From Gyrodactylus bullatarudis (taxonomy: Eukaryota > Platyhelminthes > Monogenea > Gyrodactylidea > Gyrodactylidae), in NCBI GenBank assembly GCA_012064415.1, contig SSNU01000033.1, forward strand, positions 62,001-126,000: DNA of 64,000 nt. The letters are read 5' to 3'. The notes under the pieces were generated by a model, which was not told where the DNA came from, made no database searches, and saw only the letters and a list, made by a program, of their open reading frames with translations. Made by a program: the position numbers and the translations under genes. This document shows positions 25,101 through 36,400 of the stretch, one piece after another. Numbering within the stretch: position 1 is the first letter of the stretch; every line of letters starts with the position of its first letter.

Positions 25101-28100
25101 AAATTTAAAAGCCTATTCTTATTCTCGAATTTGCACCTTTTCAATATCTGGGTCTACACTGACAAAATAAATGTCATTTTAAAATAATAATACCTTTGAG
25201 TTATTATAGGGTGAAGAGAAAGGAATTTCCAAACATCCAATCCATCTCCTTTCAGTTTGTTTAATCTTTGTCGTATCACTGATAGAGTTCATAGTTACAA
25301 ATTCATCATATAAAGCTATGAGTATTGGCTCCTGGAGTGAACTGAGCCCACGGATGTTTTCATTACGCAAATCAACTGGTACCCGAATCGTAGTATTCCA
25401 TGTCGGATTGCAACCGTTGCTAGTTGCTGTGACTTTTTGGAATTCTTTGAATCTAACTTCGACACATGGTTGTAAGTACTAAATATTATTATTTAAAAAG
25501 TATTATTACTATAAAGTATGCAGACTAATTTAAGTAAAAATATTTTCAAGTCAACTTTCTTTGAAATAGTATGGCACAAGTTTGACGAATGATAGAGCTG
25601 ATATTTTTGCGTATTCCAGGATATTAATAGATTTCCTATCGAATGGGGAGGGGGGGGTAAACGAAGTACTTTCTTAGGCTTAAATGTTATGTGTAATTAT
25701 AGGGACATTAGAACTTTAAGGGTTAATAATTTGATAATAAAAAATAGAATATTTTCACTTTTTTATTATTCTTTTTCTTACTAGTATCTCTCCATCAAAA
25801 TCTTTGAGACGGTTTTTCTGGTTTTGACCAATTCTCTCAGAATTGTTGTAGTCTCTACGTCTCTGTGGTAAATTTGAACCGGATCTGATAGTTATTATAA
25901 TATCGAAGCCATCTTTTATAAGATTATCAATAGCTATTGCCTGAGGTTTCTCATTTACCGCTTCAAGCGGCCGTCTTGGTATCATCCAAACCATAACCAT
26001 TTTGAAAAATGTCATCAAATCTGGGATTTTTTCTTCTCGAACAATTTCTACGAAATTTGAAGATTTCTTCAGCATTCGAAATCGATTACGAATTCTATTA
26101 GAAATTTTTGTCAAGTACTTTTCATGGTTTTCAATGAAGCCGCCCATGATTCTAGTGATACTCGTGGAATAATTCAATTTCTGGTTTGATTCTTCATTGT
26201 TCTAAGTATTTTTAAAACGCCATTAGAATAGTACCATTATTAGTTTTCGCTAATTTGAAATGTATTTCCAGTTTTAGCTCAAGGAGAAGCCAAATGGGAC
26301 ACAGAATAGAATTCTCTACATTTTAGTTCTTTAGAATGAAAGTTTAAGATTTTTACTGTTATCACTCATGTCAAAGATTTGATAGTCTACAATACTCCCA
26401 GAATTAGAGTAACTTTTATATAAAGCTATATATAGTTGACATGAAGATGAGAATTTACTTTTTTTACAATAAACTCAATATTTTTCTCCGGGTAGTCAGG
26501 TAAACAAATAGTTTTTGGATCCCATGATGAAACTACGTTTGGATTTTCGAAAATGACCCAATTTCCCACTTTGTTTAACGTTTGGGAACAAAATATTTAC
26601 AGTCAGTCATACTATTGATTTTTAAGGTTTAAAGCAATTTGATGCTGACATTTTTGGATCATCACTAGACGAAGAATTCGAATTGTGCCATTGAGGTTTA
26701 TAGATACTTGTCATCTCCAAGAAAAAGTTAAACATATAAATTTTGGATCATTTTCCTTCATGATTCAATTTCCCACAATAATGAAGAATAATGGTGAAAT
26801 TTGAGTTCTTTGTCGAATTTTGATCCTAAATATCAGCATTAAATTGCTTTCAAAATTAAAATCTTCAAAATTGATAACATTTTTTAGCTCAAAAGATTAA
26901 ATTATACTGTAATTGGGACATTTTCAAAAATCCTAATTTTTGTCAGATTCAGTTCTTTCAAGTTGCATGTTGGAATCTTGAAAAGAAGTTTCTCTTTTTT
27001 TTCTCAACTATTTTCTCCCTATTTTAGCTTACAGTTAATCTTTCTGGTGAAATATCTCTTTCATTCAACGGCACTGCAATATCTCGATATTTTGGATTTC
27101 CACTATTCCTCAATAGTAATAGTCTTATTCTCTTTGACTGGAGGAGTCTCTCGTAACCTGAGAAAGAGTATTTTTCCATTTCATAGTCCAATCTAAAATA
27201 GCCCAAGGATTCCTGAACCTCCTCCATAAGGCTATCTTCAGGTTTTCCCTTGGAATCTGAACTGTGCATCTCTTTGATTGCTTTTATTTTAATCAAGTCG
27301 TGAGGATCATTTGGATCAAGCAATTCAAGGCTTTGATTAACATCAATACTCAGAGGTTTCGCTCTCTTCTCAACCTTGAGGAGTTCTTTGATCGACCTGA
27401 TCACATCTTGGTCTTCAATCAAGGTTACAACTAACGAACCACAGGATAAATATCCGTTGGGAAAAAACTTCTCCAAGACTCTTCCTTCATAGTTATCCGA
27501 CTCCAGGTAACATTCCTTGATATTCTTGTCACTTTTATCAGTAGGACAAGTGAACTTTACATTCATCAATGGGACATTCTCAATTTCATCAGAGAGGAAT
27601 GTTGGTCTAGGAATGTTTAACTTGGCAATCATTTTTGATGGGTTATTTTTGTATTTTTCATAGACCTTACATTGAATTGACGAGACAGGCTGATCACTGG
27701 ATATCTTTAGAGCTGTGTTGAAATTCACTGTAAAGTTCTGACTGAGAGGGCTTTTAAGAAATTTAAAAAATATATAGTTTTTTTAATTTACACTTGCTTG
27801 GTAAATCCCCTCACATAACCATTGGTTATCAACCAAGTTAATAAAGTACTCAATTTGAATAATTTATCAAACTTACACTTCCCGGGAATTTTCAATTAGT
27901 TTCTGGTTAAAATAAATTTTCAGGTGGTACTTGTAATTTTTAATCCTCTCTCTCCTTTCCAGTTCTCCTGGTGGACATTGTGAGTCTGGCGTGATTACAT
28001 TATTCATGAGAAGCTTCAAATCGAATCTACTTTCATTGGACCCTCTAATTTCACGGAGGTATGACTGGATCTGTTTATATTCCTTCTGGGTGTTGAATTC

Positions 28101-29759
28101 AGGCGGTCTTGCTGGACGAGAGACTTTTACTTCTGAATTGCGCTAATTTGAAAGAAAACATCACAAAAGAATTTTTATTTACTCGTAAGCGCTTGTATTC
28201 TTCCATATCCTGGTTATAACGGTCAATTGCAGCCTGTGATTTTACAGTAAAAAAATATTTCTTTTCTTCCAAAATTTCATTAATTTCTTCATCAGCTTCT
28301 GCTTCATCTCGGGCTTCTAATCTGAAAATTTTATTGCAATTAAATCTTTTTTAGAATCAAATTAAATCTTTCATTTTCAAATATTTTCATGTAAATTATT
28401 GAATCTAAATCAGGGTCTTCACAAAATGCTGAAAATCCAATCGGACAGAATTACTTTTTCACCAAAATCTTGTGCGGAGTAAGAGATAAGCTGGTTTCCT
28501 TTCTAATAGTCTTAATTCGATGCCATGTTCTCAAAATACTATTGATCAATAAACTTTGCTTTTTCTCAAGGGCATATTGAACATTTCTGATATCCTCTAT
28601 CCTCTCATAGTACTTGTGAACTGAGTCCTTGGAGTCAATAGAATCTTGACGATTGTTCATGATTGCTCTCTTGAATCCTGAAATTTTCGCTCTGCACGAG
28701 GTAATCTGATCTTTTTGTTTTTCCTTTGAGTACTTTTGATAGAGATTTTCTAAATTCTGCGCCTGTAAATGCTCCTCAGTGAAACAGGACTGATAATTGA
28801 ATTTTAATTGAAATACATGAATGCCATAGACAAGTTGGAGCTTTTTCATAATTTTATTTGAGCTGCTGAGCTCTCTATCCAAGATAACATTGATCAAATC
28901 GAATTTTATAGGCTAGAAAATTTTTAAAATACTGAATTACTGGATAAAACTTGAATTTTAAATTATCAGGAATAATCTTTCTGCCCTCAATGATAATAGG
29001 TCTGACGGAAATCTCTTTTGTTGGATCAGGTAAAGAGCATATTTTTCCGTTTTGTCCGAACCAATTCAAGTATAAATTCTTTTTGTCATCTTCAGTGGCG
29101 ACAATCTTTTTATTGAGACAATAATCAATTTCATTTATTATTCTTTGTTCGAGTTTACGCTGATTAGAAGGCAAAACTTTGAGTGGACGTCCAGAATATA
29201 TTCCTTCGTAGTCTTTTATCCTTGGTCTATTGTTCAAAATCTTTTTGTACATTGGAATTCTGAAATTTCCTGGCATGTACAATTGATTATAAAACAATGT
29301 TTCATCTAGCTTTAACCTGACAGACACAAATATCTGTAATTGTCCATCCTTGGTATTTTTCAAATTATGTATAGGCGATGAAATGCTCAATAACTCAGTT
29401 TCAGAAGAATCGGATTTCTTTCGGTTTTTGGTTTTCTTTTTTGGTTTCTCTGTTTCTATCACAATAAATGTGTCAATGATCTCAGGATCACTATAATCTT
29501 TTAAGAAGAAATCTAATTTCTCTTTTCTATTATATAGAGACTTTTCGCGAAGTTGTTCCCAAGTGCACTTAAGAAATAAAATTAGAATAATATATTACCT
29601 CGATCTCATGAGTTATATCTTCTTTTTCAATTGTTGCCAAACTGGTGACACTAAGAATGTTTCCATATTTCTGAAAAATATTCTAATTTAATAATATACT
29701 TCTCTAAGTTGTTCTTGAACTGCTTTGCTGATGGTTTGTGACAGTCTAGATTCAGTCAT
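19117..29759 (-). CDS. CC2D2A: CC2D2A ciliary transition-zone protein
   Basis: CC2D2A is a core component of the MKS module at the ciliary transition zone, acting with B9-domain proteins as a membrane diffusion barrier. Thirteen exons, all frame-consistent, give 1,463 residues (human about 1,620): 29759-29700, 29670-29599, 29567-28941, 28912-28455, 28321-28183, 28142-27877, 27750-27033, 26201-25782, 25478-25194, 23106-22717, 22456-22367, 22311-21740 and 19411-19117. Visible landmarks: the N-terminal region with PGNFRIPMYKKI; the first C2-like region around residues 510-640 (FTVNFNTALKISS); YRDIAVPLNERDISPE; the second C2 domain around 860-1015 (YLQPCVEVRFKEF, NPTWNTTIRVPV, RRWIGCLEIPF); and the transglutaminase-like C-terminal region (RRLARYVSLIP, LSGDEEEHIVLF, ending SVLSIWIYFLSMW). 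Intron lengths are 29, 31, 28, 133, 40, 126, 831, 303, 2087, 260, 55 and 2328 nt. The stop is 148 bp from the LHFPL start on the same strand. Confidence 0.92.
19612..20330 (-). mobile_element. Penelope-like element fragment with GIY-YIG endonuclease
   Basis: Between about 20255 and 19908 the reverse strand encodes a GIY-YIG nuclease domain: GIYKLKCCCDKSYIGQTGRN, a stop at the next codon, then TRIKEHKNSILRNDNKSHV and further sequence ending IEQCWIQLFGKR. GIY-YIG fused behind a reverse transcriptase is the hallmark of Penelope-like retroelements; no reverse transcriptase is present here. The fragment is flanked by an inverted repeat: 19625-19686 and 20260-20325 both read (in opposite directions) ATGGCTGAGAATTCTAATAT and TGACCTAAGTTTTAATAAAT. 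It lies inside CC2D2A intron 12, in the same orientation as the host gene. The in-frame stop shows it is dead. Confidence 0.75.
21494..21704. mobile_element. piggyBac-like MITE with TTAA target duplication
   Basis: A 203-bp element bounded by TTAA on both sides, with inverted ends CCCTTTCGGTGC and GCACCGAAAGGG. TTAA duplication plus a C-rich terminal repeat is the piggyBac signature. Too short to encode a transposase. Located in CC2D2A intron 12. Confidence 0.65.
23107..25193. other. CC2D2A intron 9, unclassified AT-rich DNA
   Basis: 2,087 bp with no convincing exon. It includes a family-B-like patch near 23640-23740 (GAATTGGCGCCAAATCCTC) and the small inverted repeat at 24892-24979. The rest shows nothing I can name. 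Confidence 0.5.
24892..24979. repeat. Perfect 20-bp inverted repeat, 48-bp spacer
   Basis: TAACCCTCGCCCTGGAAATG at 24892-24911 is repeated exactly in inverse orientation at 24960-24979. Its GC content is high for this intron. It may be a tiny MITE or a hairpin; no target duplication could be assigned with certainty. Confidence 0.85.
25568..25725 (+). repeat. Dispersed repeat family D, copy 2
   Basis: Starts TAGTATGGCACAAGTTTGAC and ends CTTTAAGGGTTAA, matching 2336-2474 (inverted) and 48390-48535. An extra run of G interrupts the core near 25650. Located in CC2D2A intron 8. Confidence 0.7.
26437..26960. repeat. Palindromic MITE family A, copy 2
   Basis: Starts TAGTTGACATGAAGATGAGA. The left arm (about 26535-26680; AAAGCAATTTGATGCTGACA, GGATCATCACTAGACGAAG) is repeated in inverse orientation at about 26790-26935. 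Located in CC2D2A intron 7, between exons 7 and 8. Confidence 0.65.
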
Positions 29760-29949
29760 GTTTGATTATATTTTTATTTTACCACTACAAAAATAGACTT
29801 TTATACATAAAAACAAATTAGTTATTTCGTTTTTTTTGTTTGCAATAATCATTATTACAAAAAAATTGTATTCAATTATTAAATTTGAAGTTTGATTTCA
29901 CTCAGAATTATTCTCCGCTTTATATCCTTTCACTTTCATTCCAAATGCT
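29760..29949. promoter_or_regulatory. Shared divergent promoter, CC2D2A/CRAMP1
   Basis: 190 bp between two divergent start codons. A two-codon upstream reading frame (ATG CTA TGA, 29945-29953) lies directly before CRAMP1, its stop overlapping the CRAMP1 start as ATGA. Confidence 0.5.
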
Positions 29950-32804
29950 ATGAGTAATCTTTCTCAAGAGGATGAGAACTTGTCGAATATTGCTCAGGCT
30001 GTCAAGGCAAGACGAAGTGCAAAGGTAGCAAGTACTCTTGATTCCAATGAACCCACCTCTTCAATTATATCTGAAGCGTTGCCAAGCACCTCGAAACAAG
30101 AGGCCCCAGTCAAACCAAGTACACATTATAATTATTATTTAAGCTCCTAACCGATATGCTTGGTGTCATGAAGAAAGAAAATTATTTGTTCAAGGGCTAC
30201 GAATGGTAAATTTCTCTTTTAAAAAATGTTAAGTTTGGTAAAAATTTCAATGAAATATCTCGATTTATGCAATCAAAACTTTCTCATCAAAATGCTGATA
30301 TTGAAAAATTGGTCAGTGTATCGAAAGAGAGCATTAAAGCTTACTACATAAAAACTTGGACATTTTTAAAACGCAACGTTACGTTTCCAGCTCACATCCC
30401 AAGCCATGTTAAAGAATTGTATGCAATAATAAACTATTTTGTCATCAAATCAAAAGTTAGAATAAGTAATCGAAATATTCTCATTTAAATTATCCAGCTA
30501 ATGATTCTAAAATTTGGGAAAAATTAAATGAACTAATTTATAATGGAGCTATTTTCATTCGTACAAGTGGTAAAAAGGTATGTCTGCGTACTCCAATTTG
30601 TCCTGCTTTGAAAGAGCTTAACAATATTCGAGGTAATTGTCAAAAGTATACGCTACCAGAAGATGTTTGCATTGAACTATTACCATTGAATCAAGCAACT
30701 TCTTGGTTTGTCCTGAATGCTGAGCAGAATCCAAGAATAAGGATGATAGTGGATATTAATCGTCAACTGAGTGATGTTATTACTTTTCTAGAATCAAAAT
30801 GGATTCCTGTCACAGAGCGGATTGTAAGTTATGTACTCTTGAACTGTATTTTTATCTTATGCCTTCCTTTTTAATCGAATTTCAAATTGTTACTTATTAA
30901 ATCTGTAATCGAGATCATGTCCAATTACACTTGTGCGCCAGTTGTCGTGATTCAAAATATTTTTTATCGTAAAAATACTAGATAAAAAGATAAATAGTGT
31001 ATTTTATTGACAACTATGTCTGGCTTTCTCCATTCAGTAGTTAATAAAAAATATTTAGAAATGAAATGTGCAAATTCGCTAGTATACAAGAATACTTTTT
31101 CAGAACATATGCTAGTTTCTAATGAATTATGTAAATTTGAATCATAATTTTAACAGTGTTGATAGAAAATTAAATTTACTAAGAATTTATTTTAGTCTTG
31201 CCTTCTGGAGTCTTCAACTAGGGATCTGGGTCAAAACAACTTCACTCCATCGCATCAGAAACGTTGTTTAGCTCTTCGTTTACCTCCAGATTGCTATTGG
31301 GAAGGCGAAATTACCATTGAGGAAAGTTCCAGGACCAAATTCTGTGATATTGCATTTAGTAATTACTTGAAAAACAATCCTGATCCAAATTCCATTCCTG
31401 CAGTACCTGTTCAAGAGGCAACTAACCAAAATCAAGATAACTACATTCAATCGCTTGCTTGGGAGAGTAAAAACTCAAATTCTAGTAAAAGCAACTTTAT
31501 CAAACTAGCCGAGCTCGCCTCTAAGCTCAAGGATGGTGTTACTTTTGATATATCTCGTACAATTAAAATTCTTTTTATCTATCTCGGTCTAGGATGTCCT
31601 AAAAAGATTGAATTCCGATATGAATTTGTCTCTCCCATTTTCAATGTTGTCAATGAAAATGAGACTGAAGCCATTTTCCATCCTGTATATCCGGATACTA
31701 ACGGTCTTGGCTTTGCTAATGGAATCAGAAGAATTCTTCATTCTAATGTAAGTTCAATGGTGGGACCCCTCTGGAATAAACTAAAGAATCGTCGGGAGAA
31801 AATGTTATGCCTTCAGCTAGAAAATAACAAAAATAAATCTACTGGAATAAATTGTAAAGAAGGAAAAACTTCACCAGAATTAAATAGGAAAGATTCAAAT
31901 CAAAACCAACCGCCAGACACACCTAGCAAGGAACTATATACTCTTGGTGCTAATCTTTTGGAAGAGTTTGCTGCCATAGTAACAAGTCACAATGAGAATC
32001 TCGAAGAGGGGACTGAGGATGCCTATTCCTCATCAACTTCTATTCTGAAGAATGATCATGTTTTTCCTGACCTTGCCCTACAAAATCCAGATCAAGTGGT
32101 TGTCCTGGAGCCATCAAATACAGCCAACTGCTATGATAAAGAATCAAATATCGCTCAGACTAGGGAGGAAAACTTTAATCCACACGTCCTTGAACAATAT
32201 GAAAATTTAAAGATTCCTGTTGTCGAGCGTCTTGTCCACATCTCTAGTAAAAGTGATTCACTCTCTGAGCTGAAAAGAGTCAACAAAACAGTCAACAGAA
32301 GAACCAAAGTGAATAGACTAAGATTAAATAAGAAAGAACCCGTCTCTAATAACCAGAGAGATCATACTTCAACGCCCCTCCTTCAACTTCATTCAATTCC
32401 AACAAACCTTATGGACGACATGAAAGTGGGTTCGTACAGCACTGGAAATGAAGATCATCTCTGGTTAGATCAAAACCTAGTCGGTAGCGCTGATAACACC
32501 ATGAATTCATTGTTGAATACAATAACAAAGAGTGAACCACTTGTCGATGAAAATAATATTTCAATTGATCTCAACTTTATCAGTAAGTGACATTGACAAA
32601 AGTTGTGTGTTAATTTTGTATCTGAAAACCAAAACTAGCATCTGATATACATTATTTTGATTTTGTTTCAACAATCACACTGTAATCATAAGAAAAAACT
32701 GATTTAGTTAATTAATAGGTTTATAATTGATTTTTAGAATTATAGTTTTCATCTTCTTTCTTCTAGGCGATCAATGTCCCAATCCCAAAGATATTCACCG
32801 GTGA
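29950..32804 (+). CDS. CRAMP1: Cramped-like (CRAMP1) chromatin protein
   Basis: Cramped is a SANT-domain nuclear protein; Drosophila cramped behaves as a Polycomb-group-type gene and CRAMP1 proteins are linked to linker-histone gene expression. Six exons give 737 residues: 29950-30118, 30144-30205, 30234-30465, 30498-30823, 31196-32582 and 32767-32804, with introns of 25, 28, 32, 372 and 184 nt. The SANT region is near residues 60-130 (RYAWCHEERKLFVQGLRMFG, KNFNEISRF, YYIKTWTFLKRNV). Then follow the family blocks VKELYAIINY, KLNELIYNGAIFIRTSGKK, CLRTPICPALKEL and ATSWFVLNAEQNPRIRMIVD. The C-terminal half is low in similarity, Ser/Asn-rich and probably disordered. Reading through the short introns would create stops or break the SANT block, which supports them. 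AATAAA is at about 32866. Confidence 0.9.
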
Positions 32805-33441
32805 AAAAAGATGAAATATATATGTAACAAATATCAACCAAAAGTTTCTAGAAGTAATCTTATTATTAATAAAGAAATTCTCATTTTGAATAATATATAT
32901 TATATAGTACTTTTGAGTAGTCTTTTGTTTAAACTAACAATAATGAAAAGATAGATTTTTCTCACAAAGTCATGTAATCATCATTAATGCAAAGCATAGT
33001 TTAATGACTTAAAACTACTACCACTATAGATGGAAGGAAGAGGGATTGCAATAAAAATGTATAAAATGTCAAATGAAGATTGATAATCTGTTTTCATGTC
33101 ACAAAAGTGGTGAGTGAGTAAGAGAGAAACATGGCATTAAATAAATTTTACAAGTAATCCATCACAATGTTACAAATTAACAATTATGAGTAGGCCTCTC
33201 TCTGTTTTTTAGACTTTGAAACCATGTTGGCATTCATGCAGAAAATAGTACAGTAAATATAACAATGAAAGATGAAATACTTTTATAGGAAAAAATTCAG
33301 TCAAGACTACTACTTTCTTATTCGAATTACACCCAGATTATAAAAGGGGGGACTTTGGGTTTTATAGCACAGAATAAAAAATTAGTAGGAAGTTTTCCAA
33401 TGGAGGGAACTGTACCTTTAGGGTTCCTCCAATTTGATTTA
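32805..33441. other. Convergent spacer, CRAMP1/SEC24
   Basis: 3' UTRs of two converging genes; a polyadenylation signal for CRAMP1 lies near 32866. Nothing else recognised. Confidence 0.5.
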
Positions 33442-36400
33442 TCATTTGACAATACTCCTGATTTCTTTATGAATATGAATTAGATAATCCCCGTACGAGG
33501 GAGTATTATCACTGGCTCTATCCTCCAACATAAACATTTTCATCCATACCTCTTGTTCAGTATTCTGACGTGCAACAATCAACTGTAATAAAAAAAATAA
33601 TATTCCTGAGTACAATTCAATTATACGGGAAAGATGTTGATTTTAATTAATGTCCGAAAGATTAAATTTTCAATATGCTAAATGGCTTACTCTGGCTGAT
33701 CTTGTCTGACCTTGACCAATGTACCTGACAACTTGATTAATTCTTCGAGATAATTCGTTCGGATGTTCAGTTAGTATGGCCTAAAAATTATAATTAACTA
33801 ATAATTATACATAATTCGATAAATATTTATTAAGGCACCAGGATATAAATAAAAATAATACCAAGAAAAATAAAATTGTATCCCTTTTTTCCACTTTTTC
33901 AACGTTTAAACCCAAAATTTTTATCGATTTCGATGATTCGATGCAGTTAAGTGATGATAATTGGGATCAGAATTGAATGAAGAATTCGAATTCACCTGTA
34001 GAAGTTCACTGAAATTCGTCATTACTTTGGGAAATCGAACAATGTGAATTTTTCGATTATCACGAAGGCAAATTATACAAAATCTGGAAGTTTAACTTTT
34101 TTTCGGAAACAGTAAGATCTTCGCTATCTCTATGGCCAAACTCGAATCCTTTGTCTAATGTTGATCCCAAATATCATCACTTAACTGCTTCGAATCATCG
34201 AAAACGATAAAAATTTTGGGGTCAAAAGTTGAAAAAGTGGAAATTTGGTGCATTTTCGAAATTCGAAAAACGGCCTAATTTTGGTCAGATCGAATTTTTT
34301 TCGGAATTTTTTCGAATATCCACATCTTATTAGCTCTTTTCGTTTTAGAATTCAAAAAATTATTTTTTCTGTAAATCCGGAGAAAAATACCGAGTTATTT
34401 GTAAAAATAGTAAATTCTTATCTTCATGTCAACTATCTTTACATATTTATGAAAAGTGTTCATCCTAATTGGGAATCGCGAATTAAGAATTGAAAATACA
34501 TTCAGCTTTTTTTCAGATTTTTATTTCTAATAGAGTGTGGCATAAAAATAAAAGAATGATTTTCTTTGATGTAAAATGCACAACTACTCTTTTTTATACC
34601 AAGATATATTTAGTAAATAGACTTACATTAGATGGCTATATTTTCAGGTTATTTAGAGTGAAATAAGCAACCAAGAAGTAATATCATAGAAATATGGATT
34701 TAATTTTGAAATTAACTTACACCGTCAGGAATACTACGTGGATTATCAACATTAAAGACGTTGAGTAGCCAATTTTGTGATAAGTCATTGCCAATCCATA
34801 AGAATCTATTGAAACCTCCATTATCAACAAGATAAGCACCGTCCGATTTAAAACGTTCCATGGAACATCTCACCAATTCTGGTATTGAATCTTCTTCAGG
34901 CTTCAGGTTATGCTAAATTTAATATAATATATAAGACCAATAATTTATTCCATGTTCATCTATCTTAATGTCATTTCTTATGGGAACTAATAAAGGTAAC
35001 TAGCTACGGATTCATATTAAATTTCTCGTAAAAGAAACGAGTAGTCATCTATTAATAAACAAAGCTTACCAAGGGGTATACTCTCGGATAGAAGTAGGTT
35101 GCAGTCTGAAGGACATCCATACGATTAATATGGAACAATGTGAGACTTCTTGTATCCAATCCAATCTCATTAGCTATAAAATGGCAATTTTAAATTTGAG
35201 CAAAATTGATAAGTTTATGTATCAAATGAAAAATTATTAATTAATGAATATATCTAGTTGAACTGGAATGCAATATCATTGAGGGAATCATAAGCTATTG
35301 AGAATTCTGATGAAAATCAGTGTATTACATGCAGAGGAGAGTTTTGATTCCAGACAAATAATTGAATAGAGTTGAATTTACAAAAACTACTATCATAAAA
35401 ATGAAAAAGATTTTTGAAATTTAAACATACAATATATGTATTAAAAAAGAATAACAAATACCCTCATCGAAATTATCAAAATACCAAAATTTATGTAAAT
35501 CTCTTCAAGTGTGAGTATAAATGCGTGTATTAGGAAGAGTAGGAATGAAAAGGTTTCCAAAAAGATACATGTCAAAAGTTAGGGAAATCAAATAAAATCA
35601 AACTTGAACAGTTTAGACAGAGAGACAGAAAGAGGAAAATGAGTAAAATCAGTGGGATCTGTACGATTGCATAACTTGGAAATTTTTATTAGAATAAACA
35701 CCAAGTTGTGCAATCTGATATAATTGAAATTATACAAGTCTATAATTGGGTTAGAGGAAATAAAATATGAGTAAGTAGATAGGGCCTCAAAGCATATATA
35801 ATGAGCATTTAAAGAAGTTAAAAGAATACGAATTGTACTTTTAGCTTACTCCCGAATTAATTAATTTATAATTTTGTAATAAACTAAACTCTAAAGAATT
35901 ATAATTATGAATTACGAAACTGGGATAAGCCATTATGTGTATTAAATGCAAAAACTAAGAGGCCCGATTGTTATAATTGAATTAAAAATAAGTTTTAAAA
36001 TTAAAGTTGAGAAAGGATTAGCGAAATCATGAAAACATACTACCTAGTTGACGAGTTAACAAACTAGCGGCATGCGGATCATTGTGATACATTTGGCATG
36101 CTGAACCTGTCATTTATGAGTAGGAATAAATGTATATATGAGATGTGTATGATAATTTAATAGTTTAAAAAAATGATTATAAAACCAATTGTAAGTCATA
36201 AAAAATATGGTCAGTTCAATTTGCGTTTTAGAAATCTTGAGGCCTGATTTTGAGCAAACACAGGCCCTCGATTTCAGATTATTATTCTTTATTTCTAGCT
36301 AAAATGTTTTAAAATCATTCTAACTGTAAGGAGAATATAAAGGAAAGGGTGCTAGATATTAAAAGAGTTTTTAGAAATTGGTACCTATTCCTCTATATTC

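Noticed and set aside
30267..30874. Separate small genes within CRAMP1
   Set aside because: They join through 25-32-nt introns into one continuous cramped-family protein.
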